From Pseudevernia furfuracea (Eukaryota > Ascomycota > Lecanoromycetes > Lecanorales > Parmeliaceae), in the NCBI GenBank assembly GCA_022315425.1, contig JAIUPT010000010.1:620001-684000 (forward strand): a stretch of DNA of 64,000 nucleotides. The letters are read 5' to 3'. Under the pieces are notes generated by a model. That model searched no databases and had not been told where the DNA came from. It saw only the letters and a list, made by a program, of their open reading frames with translations. The position numbers and the translations under genes were made by a program. This document shows, piece after piece, positions 44,029 through 54,114 of this stretch. Position 1 is the stretch's first letter, and the number at the start of each line of letters is the position of its first letter.

Positions 44029-46668
44029 TCATTTCCCTTTTATATGCTGCGCCGTGCGCGTGAGCTCTAACACGTCTGCAAGCGGTACTTCGTTATCTAG
44101 TAAGTTCAGCCTACCGAAGATCCCACAGCCCATACTTAGGTACGAGATGCTCTTATTGGCGCCGCTGCTGGTGACCACTTCCAGGAATGTCATGCAGATG
44201 GACACCGAGATCAAGTCGAGGAACTTGCTGTGGGTTCCGTTCTCAGTCTCTTGACCCACTTCATGCTTGGAAGGCATCGGCTTACCTGTCGAGGATATCC
44301 AGACACAATATCTGGTTAGCAATGTCCAGCACCTCTTGGGCAGAGTTGATGCATAACTCCATGCTTTTTCGCCGGCAGTCCTCTGAGAACATTTTGCTCG
44401 TCTGGCTGCCAGTCCAGGGGAAGTAAATCATAAAGATGGCCTCATGGTACTGGCGGAATATGGACAGTGCAATGTGACGCGTTTGATGGTCGTCCAGGAT
44501 TCGATGCATGTCGGGCTTATGAATATTCTGTAGTGGAGTCGGGAGGTGACTCCTCCAGCCCTCCAGGAGCTTGTACGCCGTCTCCAATTTCTGTTCTCGT
44601 TCTACGAATGATTGCCGGAGAGCCCGCTGACTATAGAGCATCTCGGCTGCAGAGTTGATGACAATGGCGTACAGACACTGGAGTGAGAACCAGTCCGTCT
44701 CGTTGCAGGCCTGGGGTGGGGCGTGGTCAATCCAGTCGTGATCAAGCGCCTATTCACCAATCTTAGAAGACTTTTCTCAAGAGGTATTGTGAAGAGGCTC
44801 CTACTGGTGAGATCCCGCGCCGCAGAGAGTGAGGAACCTCGATGGAGTACAGATACCACAGGCTTCTCCTCGCAAGGTCTCCATCCCTGCTACTTGTGCT
44901 CTCTCCGTGCATGAAATCTCGGGTTTCGAGTTTCAGCGCCCTAGCACAGCTGACTGCACCCGTCAAAAGTTCTGAGTGGATGGTCTCATCACTCTCCTCC
45001 GAAACAGTCGTCTAGCATGCGAATTAGCTATGCTGTAAGCTTTCAGATGAGTTCAACCGACCATTGCTAACAGTGTCTGATCAGTTAGCATTGAGCAATA
45101 GACAATGCTATGGGGTTCGATTTACCTGCAATTTTAAAAGGGTGTTAGGCGAGCGTAAGACGCTACCACGAGATCTCAATGCCATTTTTGAATAATAATC
45201 AGCCTTTTGTCTCTGCTCCGAGCTTATAAAGCGCTGCGTGATTGTTAGGTAGGCGTGGTATCCAAAGGCCATGACTGAGTCGATCAGCGATATTGACACC
45301 GAGCTTCCTTGAGACCGGTCTCTGGCTTCTTTGACTAGGTTTTCGAAATATGACATGGTCAGGAAATTTGAAATGCTATAGATGTTGGCAAATACTCCAG
45401 CGGAATGGGGAAAGATCTATACTACCCTACCGGTCGTTGAAAACATGCTAATCGATGGTTAGCAAATGTGGGCTAACTTGATGATTATGGTCTTGTGAAG
45501 ACGAGACATACCGGTTCTGCAGCTTTCCATCAGCGCTGCGTCAGTCCTGTACCAGCTGGTATAGCCATCGTGATACTGCTCATCGCCGAGATCTACCAAC
45601 GACAGCTGGGTCTGTATTAGAGACATTCTTTTGAAAATCCGATCTATCTCGTCTTGTATCTTGCTGCTCATACTATCGAGTCCTCGATCTTGTAACGAGA
45701 AAATTGCCTTGAGAGAATAGTCGATGCTAGGTTTAGGGTCTTAACATAGAGCTGATCAACTTTTGTCTTCTGCAGTTCAAGGACCAAGTTCTTACCCAGG
45801 AAATTGGTTGTCGACCCCTTCTAGCTTATGTTAGTATGTATGAAAGCCCCCAAATCAAGCCAGAAATGCAACTTCAGTGCTCACCTTCTCACTGAGACTT
45901 AGATACTCAAGCAACTCTCTCGGACATCCACCGGAATCGAAGCCTTGAGTCGGCGGAATGTAGAGTTGGGACATGTCTAGCTCAGTCAATGTGGTTGAAC
46001 TTGCACCTGTGGATGCAGCAGTCTGCTCAGCTGTGAATGGGGTGTCGAAATTGAATTGCCAGTCAGTGTCCGTCGTGAAAACCGGCCAAGATAATGCATT
46101 GGAATTGGGCACGTTGATCATGTCCGTCGGTGGTGGTGATGGTGGTAAGTTGTGGGTCACGTCCCCGTCTGACTCCATGCTCCAGGTAGCATTAGGTCCA
46201 GTCGACGAAAATGTCAAAGCCGGCGACGACTGTGCACCATTTGGCGCTTCGATAAGGACGTCGGCGGCAGCATTACCCGTATCGTCAAGTTGCGATCGAC
46301 TTTCGGGATAATTTTCGGCCGACACCGATCCTACGGATGTTTTTGAGGATTGTCGCTTCTTGGAGACCATGTAATGGCATTCCTGGTTATGCCTCTAGAC
46401 AATCCCGTTAACCAGGAGCACTCCGCCAAACGATATCACACGCACCCGGCAGTTAGCACAAGGGATAGCACCATCGCCTATATAGCTCAACAGTCATTTG
46501 ATCGGGTTTTCGCCGGCAACGGCAAGATGGCTCACAGCGAATTTTCCTCAACTTGCACATTCCACATGCCCCTCGCCTACGTGGGTTCCATCTTTTACTG
46601 GTGGTGGAAGGTGGAGAGCCGGAAACTGTTTGTATAGGCGTAGACGCTAGCGGGTGCCCACCATCCAT
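44029..46668 (-). CDS. Zn2Cys6 transcription factor 2 (Fungal_trans)
   Basis: A nuclear regulator. The zinc cluster is spread over three exons (46536-46668, 46446-46477 of only 32 bp, and one starting 46394), which join in frame to give CGMCKLRKIRCDG, then IPCANCRRHNQEC: six cysteines in the expected spacing. Downstream are a Ser/Pro/Thr-rich linker (45.9-46.3 kb) and, in further exons, the fungal-specific transcription factor domain: DEIDRIFKRMSLIQTQL (45.6 kb), a helical block near 45.2 kb, ALRQSFVEREQKLETAYKLL (44.6 kb) and the C-terminal YLSMGCGIFGRLNLL (44.1 kb). I did not fix every splice site between 44.3 and 45.9 kb, so breaks there cannot be excluded. It is transcribed toward transcription factor 1. 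Confidence 0.82.
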
Positions 46669-47627
46669 CTCCCTGAGAAATTTCAAGGAGGAAGCCTGGC
46701 TGTAAAGCTGACCAGCCTTCGGTGACCTTTTGGTAATTTTGAGACGGAGGGTGTGTGTCTGCACTGTCCGGTGTGCATATGCCTAGCCTAGTCAGCAACT
46801 GTGGTCACAGCTGCTGACCTGATATTTAAATCTTGGAGAGATACTTCCCCACCACACTCTCTGGCGGTGTGGACAATGATCGCCACAGTAGGATCAGGCT
46901 GAGTATATGCAGAGTAACAGCGGTGAGCCAGAACTTACAAACGCAATTACCAATGTGTCGGATGGAGCCCCAAAATCGATACCATCCATGAAATGGCACA
47001 GGATCTCCGGTGTCAATGCATAAAACTTAGTCCTAGGACATCCCATCCCAACCAAGAAATGTTGAGCTTCCTAACGAGGGAATACCCAAACGTAGGCACG
47101 GCCAGAGGAATACGATCTCTAGGGGTAGAAAACCCTCCTATGTGTAAGGCTACCAGGAGATGTGGTGGTGTGGTTGATCTGACATGCATGAACACAAGAA
47201 CATGAGTTCGAAAGGCCACAGACGCCTTGACCATTGCGCGATCCCTGCAGGAGCAGAGTAACACAGATATTCTCCGACAGGCTTTCGTCCCATCAACCAA
47301 AGAGATCCCGCACCCCCTATACACAGACAAATTATGCGAGGCAAAGGTTAACGTGAGAAAATCTTACTAACCACCGGTTGAAACGTGGCATGCTCGGTGA
47401 TGCGATTGGCTGACGCCAGATTTTCTTCTCGGCAAGGCACGTAAGAACGCATATCTGTCAACCGGGTACATGGGGTATGATTTGATAAGATGTTAGTTCT
47501 AGAGGTGATGGGGGCTTTTGTGGGTGGATATAAAATAGTAACTTATAGTCATAGTGAGGTAAGGTATCTATAGATGGTTTTATTTATCACATCACGCTTC
47601 ATTTTCTTTCAAGATAGAGCCTCCGAA
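46669..47627. other. Intergenic, upstream of Zn2Cys6 gene 2
   Basis: Promoter side of the minus-strand regulator and flank of the next inverted-repeat element. No gene is recognised. A tRNA-like string on the minus strand at 47205-47250 was considered and rejected. Confidence 0.45.
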
Positions 47628-48475
47628 GCGGGCCTCAGCTCGGCAGGGGTCAAAAAAACCTCGGCGGGGATCAGGCTTGCATATGGTCGGTGTATCCGGC
47701 TTTTACCCCTCATGACGAGGTCGTTACATATACCAAATGTATACGCTTTATCCTCGATGAACTTTTCGTTAATCAATATTTTTATCGACACTTTATCGGC
47801 CCAGTAGGATATGCTGAGCATATATATTTAATATCTTATATATTCGATTTTCGCTCTCAGTGAGATCTTTATATATGTTAAGTATCTATATATTCGCTTT
47901 ACTCTTAACGAGTTAACGAACTTCTCTTTAATTAAAAAAAAGTCTCGTTATTTAAACAACTTAGAGTATATATTAGATATATATCTAGTATATTTATAAA
48001 TAATATTAACTTCTATAAGTAGAATCGTAATTATCTTTAATAATTAATAATTATAGATACTCTAAATATTGATTTTTATTATTATTTATAAATATATTAA
48101 ATATATATCTAACATATGCTCTGAGTCATTTAAAATAACGAGGCATTTTTTGACTAAAGAAAAATAATTTTTTGATCCCTCATGAGGTCGTCATATATAC
48201 TACGGAGGTGGGCGTCAAAAGTCCTGCACATGCGCTAGCGATAGCCCTAGCCAAAGTATCGGAAGGCGGCCCCAAAATAATTAGCGCATGTGCAGGACTT
48301 TTGGCGCCCACCTCCTCCGTAAGTATATCCGTTTGACCCTCTGCATCCGCATACACTTCCGTTGTGCTAATGACCCTCGCCGACCTGATAGCCCGGTCAA
48401 AACCGGATACACCGACCATCCGAGCTGAGCCCCGCTGCAGATGCAAGCCTAACCCCTGCCGAGCTGAGGCCCGGC
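47628..48475. mobile_element. Inverted-repeat DNA element, RIP-mutated interior
   Basis: Ends match in reverse complement over about 70 bp: GGGCCTCAGCTCGGCAGGGG at 47630 and its complement at about 48453-48473, with AGGCTTGCAT and GGTCGGTGTATCCGG further in on both sides. The middle (47820-48175) is AT-rich and non-coding. A CCTCATGA(C)GAGGTCG motif occurs near both inner borders as a direct repeat. A smaller MITE sits inside. Confidence 0.75.
48201..48322. mobile_element. 122-bp hairpin MITE
   Basis: Arms 48202-48237 and 48282-48320 are inverted copies: AGTCCTGCACATGCGCTA is shared exactly, and the outer part differs only by a 3-bp AGG unit and one base. The loop is about 44 bp. TA flanks both ends, as for Tc1/mariner-type MITEs. 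It is nested in the element at 47628-48475. Confidence 0.85.
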
Positions 48476-49379
48476 ATAAGGTACTTTTCTAGCGCTCACC
48501 CCCGTGCAGATCTGTTCTAGTCTTACTCTATCCCGTATCTAGTACCGTGCCTTGTTTTCTTATTTCCCGACCACACACATAGTCATGATTCACATCTTCA
48601 CGCATCATGCAAGAGCGCGCGCCAAGTATTATGTAAGGGCCTCCTGCTTGCATACATATCATTACCACTTGATATGTTTTCTTCACACCCCACGGATTTG
48701 CGGATTAGTACATACGTTTTGAGCATGAAGCCAATGGCGAAAATGGGGGTGGTACGTATGTCACTTGAATGAAAGAAGGGCTCCCCGTCCCCTCCGTCCC
48801 GATATCGGCCAACCTCGGGGTCAATCTTGCATCTCGCCAGCATGGGCATTCCGAGCGCAGCCTCGTCTGCAGTCGCAGCGTGACTGCAGCGCAAACAACG
48901 CAACGTTGGCACTGTCGCTCGCTCGGAAACACGACGGTTTGGGGGACCGCGAACTTGTCTACTGCTGCTGCTGCTGCCGTGGCGAGATGGGCGATTGCAT
49001 ATACATATATATAACCAGTCCTGTAGACTGCTGAAAGCAAAAGCACATACTTCCATTAACTACCTACCTATCCTCCATCTACTCTACACTCGTATCGTTT
49101 CGCACATGGATTCCGAAGTGCGCTCTGCTCAATCCCTGCATCTCGATGTCGCGATCAAAGTCGCTTTCCTGCTTCGAACCGCCGGAATTTGCCGTCGTCA
49201 CAAGAGTCTCCGTGCGAGCCGGCTCTCCTTCTAGGGGCACGAATCCTCGCTGACTCTCTGCTTCGTCGACTGTGTCTCCCGGACCGTGATCCCTTAATCT
49301 GCTTTGGCTTTTCTTGAATTAGAAATTTGAGATTTTGCTTTTGGTTGAAGTTTCCTTCGGATACCGGGATGGGTCGGGA
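48476..49379. other. Intergenic, no gene recognised
   Basis: Normal-GC sequence. A small frame from an ATG at 49109 (42 codons) follows a pyrimidine-rich leader but matches nothing I know. CTG/CTGCTG microsatellite at about 48963-48978. Confidence 0.4.
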
Positions 49380-50290
49380 GAGTCAGTCACGGTCTGAAAG
49401 AGCGATAGTATTGGGCGTAGAGACGGCAAGCTATATGTCGATCATGTTTGAATAGATGTGGTGGACTTGAAATTTTGGAGTCCTTACCGCAAACTACTGC
49501 TATGTTGCTCTCCGTGGTTGTCCACACGAGCGGTGGTGCAAATATCCAGACTAATTCCGGAGATTTCAGATCCATATTCACCACAGTGATAAGACGAACA
49601 ATTGACATGATGGTGACAGTACCTACAAGTTAGCACAAACGAGCGATTGATGTGCGACCCAAAGAAAAGCTTTTTTACAAGCCGCCTAGCATGAACATGC
49701 CAACTAGATCAATCTTTTGCGAATTAATCTGCTGTAGCCAGACGATGACCATCGAGAAATTGCTAGGTCAGCATTCCTTCTTATATGCAGGAAACGAGCC
49801 ATGACTCCTTTGTCTCAATCCCTCTAGTAAAATTGAAAATTGATGTGAAATGGTTCATACGGGGCACAGGCAATAGAAGAAATGCTGCATCCGTCGCGAT
49901 GTTGGATACTGCGTTGCCAATGAAGAATTTTTTAAAATCCACTGAGCAAATTGTGTCTTCTTTGCGGTTCCAGTAGCCCGAAGGCGGGTCGCATTGGCAG
50001 ACTATGACCAGTATCTGAACACGCGCTTAGTCATCTTTGACGACATCAACAGACCCCGAAGACGCTTACAACAGCGATTCCCCAAGCCGTAACAAGAAAC
50101 ATTATCTCGTGTTTAACCTCAGTATCTACAAACGATCTGAGTGTGAGCACTACGCCTCCCAACACCACCCAGAGGTACGGCACGATTCGAAGTCCGCTCT
50201 CTCTGGCTGAAGGATGCCTTTGAAACCGCATATGTGCGCCGTAGGCGTGGTTGCAATACCCTTTGTCGTGCACAAGTCAGTGCTTTGTAT
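49380..50290 (-). pseudogene. Fungal rhodopsin-domain (PTH11-like) membrane protein, decayed
   Basis: Minus-strand segments in order encode hydrophobic helices (IVPYLWVVLGGVVLTL; EIMFLVTAWGIAVVSVFGV), then CDPPSGYWNRKEDTICSVDF with the family's C-P-W...C loop, NAVSNIATDAAFLLLPVP, KIDLVGMFMLGG, SIVRLITVVNMDL and a LVWTTTESNIAVVC helix. That order is that of the fungal plasma-membrane rhodopsin/PTH11-type family. At two junctions (about 49.63 and 49.43 kb) the possible GT-AG introns leave the frame off by one, and the N-terminal helices look incomplete. The product would be a 5- to 7-helix membrane protein of unknown ligand, but this copy is probably dead. Confidence 0.55.
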
Positions 50291-51074
50291 TAAACTGTTG
50301 TCATGCATTTGAGAGTCCCAGGAGTCGAATTAAATTGAGGACTTGTAATGAGGCCGAAAAAAAAAATTACTCGCCATGCTGCTTTATCAACCAATCGATT
50401 AACAGCCGAGGCTGAGCTTTCGCAGCCCAGCGACGTCGATTGATGGCCTAAATAGGGGAGTCTACGTGGTCCCGTAGAACCCGAACGGAGAATATTCCAT
50501 CAACCGCTGACGATCTACAGTTTCGCTTATTGTTACCTTGATCATTTGGTCGGATTAAGAAACCCCTAGCGAAATCAGCCCGGAGCATCGTAAACTCCGC
50601 CCGTCAGCATTTTCCTGATAAAGCAGATCCGCTTATGCAAACAATCTTATCGATGGCTAACACGTCTTGCGGGAAGCAACAGAACCCCGCACGCGTAGAA
50701 CACGCTTGATCCACCGCCAAGGTTTTTTACTCGGAAAATGATCGTGGGAGGCGGCGAGAAAGCCATGGCTGGTGGGTACAAGACCTTTCAGACTGATTTC
50801 AAATACGGAATAAAAACCGAGCGCGAAGCCGGTAAAGGATTTTTTCCCATTCGGTAAGCACGGAATAAGATGGTAATTGCATTGCATTATCCGTTGCTCT
50901 GCTTGAGAGCGTACGAGTACAATTTGCAATCAAGGATTCAATCCTAATATCCGGGTAAATGCGGGGTTCTCGAAAGCGAGATACAACCCACTTTGTCCAA
51001 GATCGTTCGCTTGGTTCCAATCATACTCTGTGACATGTTCAAGTTCGTCAATGACAGGGGCGAGTCCAAACTTA
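50291..51074. other. Intergenic, no gene recognised
   Basis: Normal-GC sequence between the decayed membrane-protein gene and the next AT-rich block. A 90-codon minus-strand frame at 50657-50929 has no recognisable domain. Confidence 0.4.
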
Positions 51075-52190
51075 CTTAAAAGAAACTTCGTCTTTAATAA
51101 TTTATCGAATTCGTCGTTAATAACTCTATTGAAAATCTTAGCTCGTCTCGATTAAATTTAACGATATATAGATAATATTATTATCGATATATTTACGTCT
51201 TCTTAAATTATCTTATCTCTCGCTTTTAATATCGCTATAAATTTATAAATTATTATTATTATTAGTTAAATAGTTACGCTACGTAACGAGAGAAGATATT
51301 TTAACGAGATTTTATATTAAGACGAGATCGAAGTAAGATCTCGAGACGAGTTTTCGAACTTTCTAAAAATCTTATCTTATCTCGTCTTAGCGTCGATTTA
51401 TTCGAGATTATCTCGATATCTTATTAAATTTATTAATTAGATTAGCTCGAGATTATTATTCTTATAACGACTCTCTAAATACTATCTTAGACTAGAACGA
51501 GATAGAATATCTTAGATTTATATCGTTTTATAAGATATTCTATTTAAATATCGTCTTATATCTTTATAAAGATATAATATATAATCTCTCTCGATCTTAT
51601 ATTATATTAGAATATAAAATTAATTAAGATAAGATATCTCGTAAGATATATTATATCTTTTCGACTAGTAAGTTTAAATACGATAATTATACTTATAAAT
51701 TTAGGGTTTATATCGAGTAATATATTAAAAAATCTAGACTTAATAGAATTTTCTACTTAGACTTATAATTAGTTTATTATTCTTATAATTATTTCGAGAC
51801 TAGCTCTAAATATAACTTTTGATAAATTTTATTCTTATAAGACTTCTTATAACGAGAATATTATATATTACGACGCTAATCTCTCTCTTAATAAGTCTTA
51901 AAGAATTTCTCTCGTTTGACTTTCTCGTGTCAGGACCAGTATAGAGTCAAGTCATGTAGGTGTATAGAATGAGACAACTAGATACAGGACAACTATGTAC
52001 TGGGAGGAAGGCCATATATGTATGGCTGAGTGAACCTGCCAAGGCACGCTAAGCCTAAAAGGGATAGTGTGTCAACAAAGGAATGCTAACACAGGCAGGT
52101 GTCACCAAGGGATGCGAGGTACGCTCGTAATTTCTCGTATCTAATTCTTATTATAAGTCTTATCTTTTCTATTCTTACGATATTAAATGA
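51075..52190. repeat. AT-rich RIP block
   Basis: About 1.1 kb of extremely AT-rich, TCG-punctuated sequence without frames, broken by the GC-normal solo LTR at 51928-52132. Original element unknown. Confidence 0.65.
51928..52132 (-). repeat. Solo LTR of the element 1 family
   Basis: 205 bp, TGTCAGGACCAGTATAGAGT ... GTACGCTCGTAATT, reverse orientation, flanked by TCTCG on both sides (51923-51927 and 52133-52137). It has diverged from the element 1 LTR by scattered changes and small indels, so it is older. Confidence 0.88.
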
Positions 52191-52251
52191 CCCCATAGAA
52201 ATTTGGTGATATAGCCGACATGCGCAGAGGTCATAGCTGAGAACCCAAATT

Positions 52252-52614
52252 TTGACATCACGCGACCTGATGGGGGCAGTCGCCTTCTTCGGGCCTGGAG
52301 CAGAGGTCTTGAGCGCCGAGTTTGCCTCTGACTACTCTGCGGTCCAGATCCATTGCTTCCGGCCAGGTTGCGATGCAGAGAATATGCAAATGATACTAAA
52401 TATACTTGGGGAGTTTGTCCTGCTGTCTTCCAGACACCTCCAACCTCTCTTCAAAGTGTTCCCCGTCGTTGCGAATGTTGTGACCAAAGACCGGCATTTC
52501 GCCCAACGACTTAGAAACAGGGTCCACATGGGTCTGAGATTCTATCCCGTCCCCAAGATCTCGATCAGAGTCTTCTTCGACAAAACAGACAGTGACCACG
52601 ATCCATCAAACTGA
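52252..52614 (+). CDS. Possible hypothetical gene fragment
   Basis: An open frame of 120 codons. The first ATG in frame is at 52270 (the upstream start is a TTG). The protein would be mixed alpha/beta with FFGPGAEVLSAEFASDY near the start and a basic C-terminal third. I recognise no domain, and no upstream promoter element was seen. It may be one exon or a relic. Confidence 0.3.
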   Translation: MTSRDLMGAVAFFGPGAEVLSAEFASDYSAVQIHCFRPGCDAENMQMILNILGEFVLLSSRHLQPLFKVFPVVANVVTKDRHFAQRLRNRVHMGLRFYPVPKISIRVFFDKTDSDHDPSN

Positions 52615-52991
52615 GACTTTTCCTCGGCGGAATAGCCTCCAACTGCTTCATGGGACCCCGAAGGAAGCACATGACTCGGAGAACGACGTAGAGATACTGC
52701 CCAAGACTCAGCAGATCAAGTGTCCCCTCCGACAAAACAGCGCGCAACTATTTCAACGTACCCAAAAGGAAGGACAATCACCCGCAAGCAGCAATAGATC
52801 TGTTTCGATTTTCTTTGCAGTGCTGAGACGATCGCAGAAAAGCTTGCCAACAAGTGTCATAGATGGATGGCGAGTCTCATCAAAGATTCTTCTGATCTAC
52901 AGTTGAGCTCTCGTGCCGAGCCCTTAAATAGATTGAATGCAGAATACTGGAGGTCGCGAATTGAACTGAAGTGTCGAGGACTCTATCGCCC

Positions 52992-53147
52992 ATGAATTCT
53001 GTCAGCCACTATACCAACGAGGAAGTCGTTATGAGGCCTCTCGCTGGTGTGGAGATCGAGGAGGATCAAGAAGAGAGTCAAGAAGAGAGTCAAGAAGAGA
53101 GTCAAGAAGAGAATCAAAGAGATATCAAACACAAGCCGAGTGCGTAG
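52992..53147 (+). CDS. Possible 51-residue peptide with QEES repeats
   Basis: ATG at 52992 to TAG at 53145-53147. The middle encodes four Gln-Glu-Glu-Ser/Asn units from the 12-bp tandem repeat at 53064-53111. No family is recognised; coding status is uncertain. Confidence 0.25.
   Translation: MNSVSHYTNEEVVMRPLAGVEIEEDQEESQEESQEESQEENQRDIKHKPSA
53064..53111. repeat. 12-bp minisatellite, four units
   Basis: Four units of (A/G)(G/A)TCAAGAAGAG; the last three are identical. The period of 12 preserves any reading frame. Confidence 0.9.
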
Positions 53148-54114
53148 TGTGACAGACCGAGGCTGAGAACCAATATCAGACATCGTGCGGTCATTGGTAC
53201 TGCAGCACTTGCGTCAGGCAATAGAGGATTTTGTTGTGAAATTAGAGACGGCCGGGGGGTGGTGGGGGCTGCAACGACGATGGGTGGAACAGACAATAGT
53301 ATGGTACTTACTGAAAAAGTTCCTTGACATCGACGCTCTACGATGATGCGTTTCATGCGTCCCTGCCATCAATCGGCTCCATATGCCATCCAACGTGTAG
53401 CCATAGGCGTAATGTCAAAAAGATTTTCGTGACCTTTATGCATACCATATACCGTTCTTGCCATGAAAAGTATTCCTTCAACTACCGCGCTACCCAATCA
53501 TTGTGTCAAGAAGTTGGCGCCATACTCAGTGGAGAGGCCTAGAAAGGTTGCCTTACTACACCACCCACCATGCTACTGCTTTAGATGTCCCGGGTCTTTT
53601 CTCAGGGTTAGTTAGGGTTTTAAGTTTCCCTGGTTAGATTAGCGCCCCTTGGCAGGGTATCAAGGTACGCATAGCAACATGGGTTACATGAGAAATGATA
53701 ATGGCAATGCATTCGTGTGGGTAGAAGTACTGGAAGAGGATGTAGAATCTATCTAGGAGCCTCCTGCAGAATGACTATATCCCACCAAGCCACTAAGCTA
53801 TATACGGTCTAGCTGCCAAAGGCTTCAACGCCCCTTCCAACTACATGCTACATGGGGGTATACGCCTAAGGGCTGCCATCCTTTACGGTACGCTTACCCA
53901 GAAAGGGCAATTCACCTGCACATCGACTACGCCCTTCTACTATGAGTCGCGGCTACGATTTTGCCTGAATTCCATACGAAGGCTGAGGATCCTTCATGCG
54001 TTGCCCACATCCTTAGAAAATCCATGTCGATGATATAATCCGGAGTCAAAGCGATCATAAAAAGATAAAAACAGTCAACCTGCCTTTATCTGCCGTTTGA
54101 CGACTACTCTCAAA
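53148..54114. other. Intergenic, upstream of the 761-residue orphan
   Basis: No gene is recognised. It includes the short string AGGGTTAGTTAGGG (about 53605) and the promoter region of the gene starting at 54115. Confidence 0.45.

Noticed and set aside
47205..47290. tRNA-like sequence on the minus strand (GCGCAATGGTCAAGGCGTCTG)
   Set aside because: An A-box-like string is present, but I find no B box (GGTTCGANNC) and no closing acceptor stem.
48598..49056. 152-codon minus-strand frame
   Set aside because: It overlaps other frames on both strands of similar length, includes CTG-repeat translation (Ser/Ala runs) and shows no domain.
53603..53618. AGGGTTAGTTAGGG as an interstitial telomere
   Set aside because: Only two imperfect TTAGGG units; chance is a sufficient explanation.
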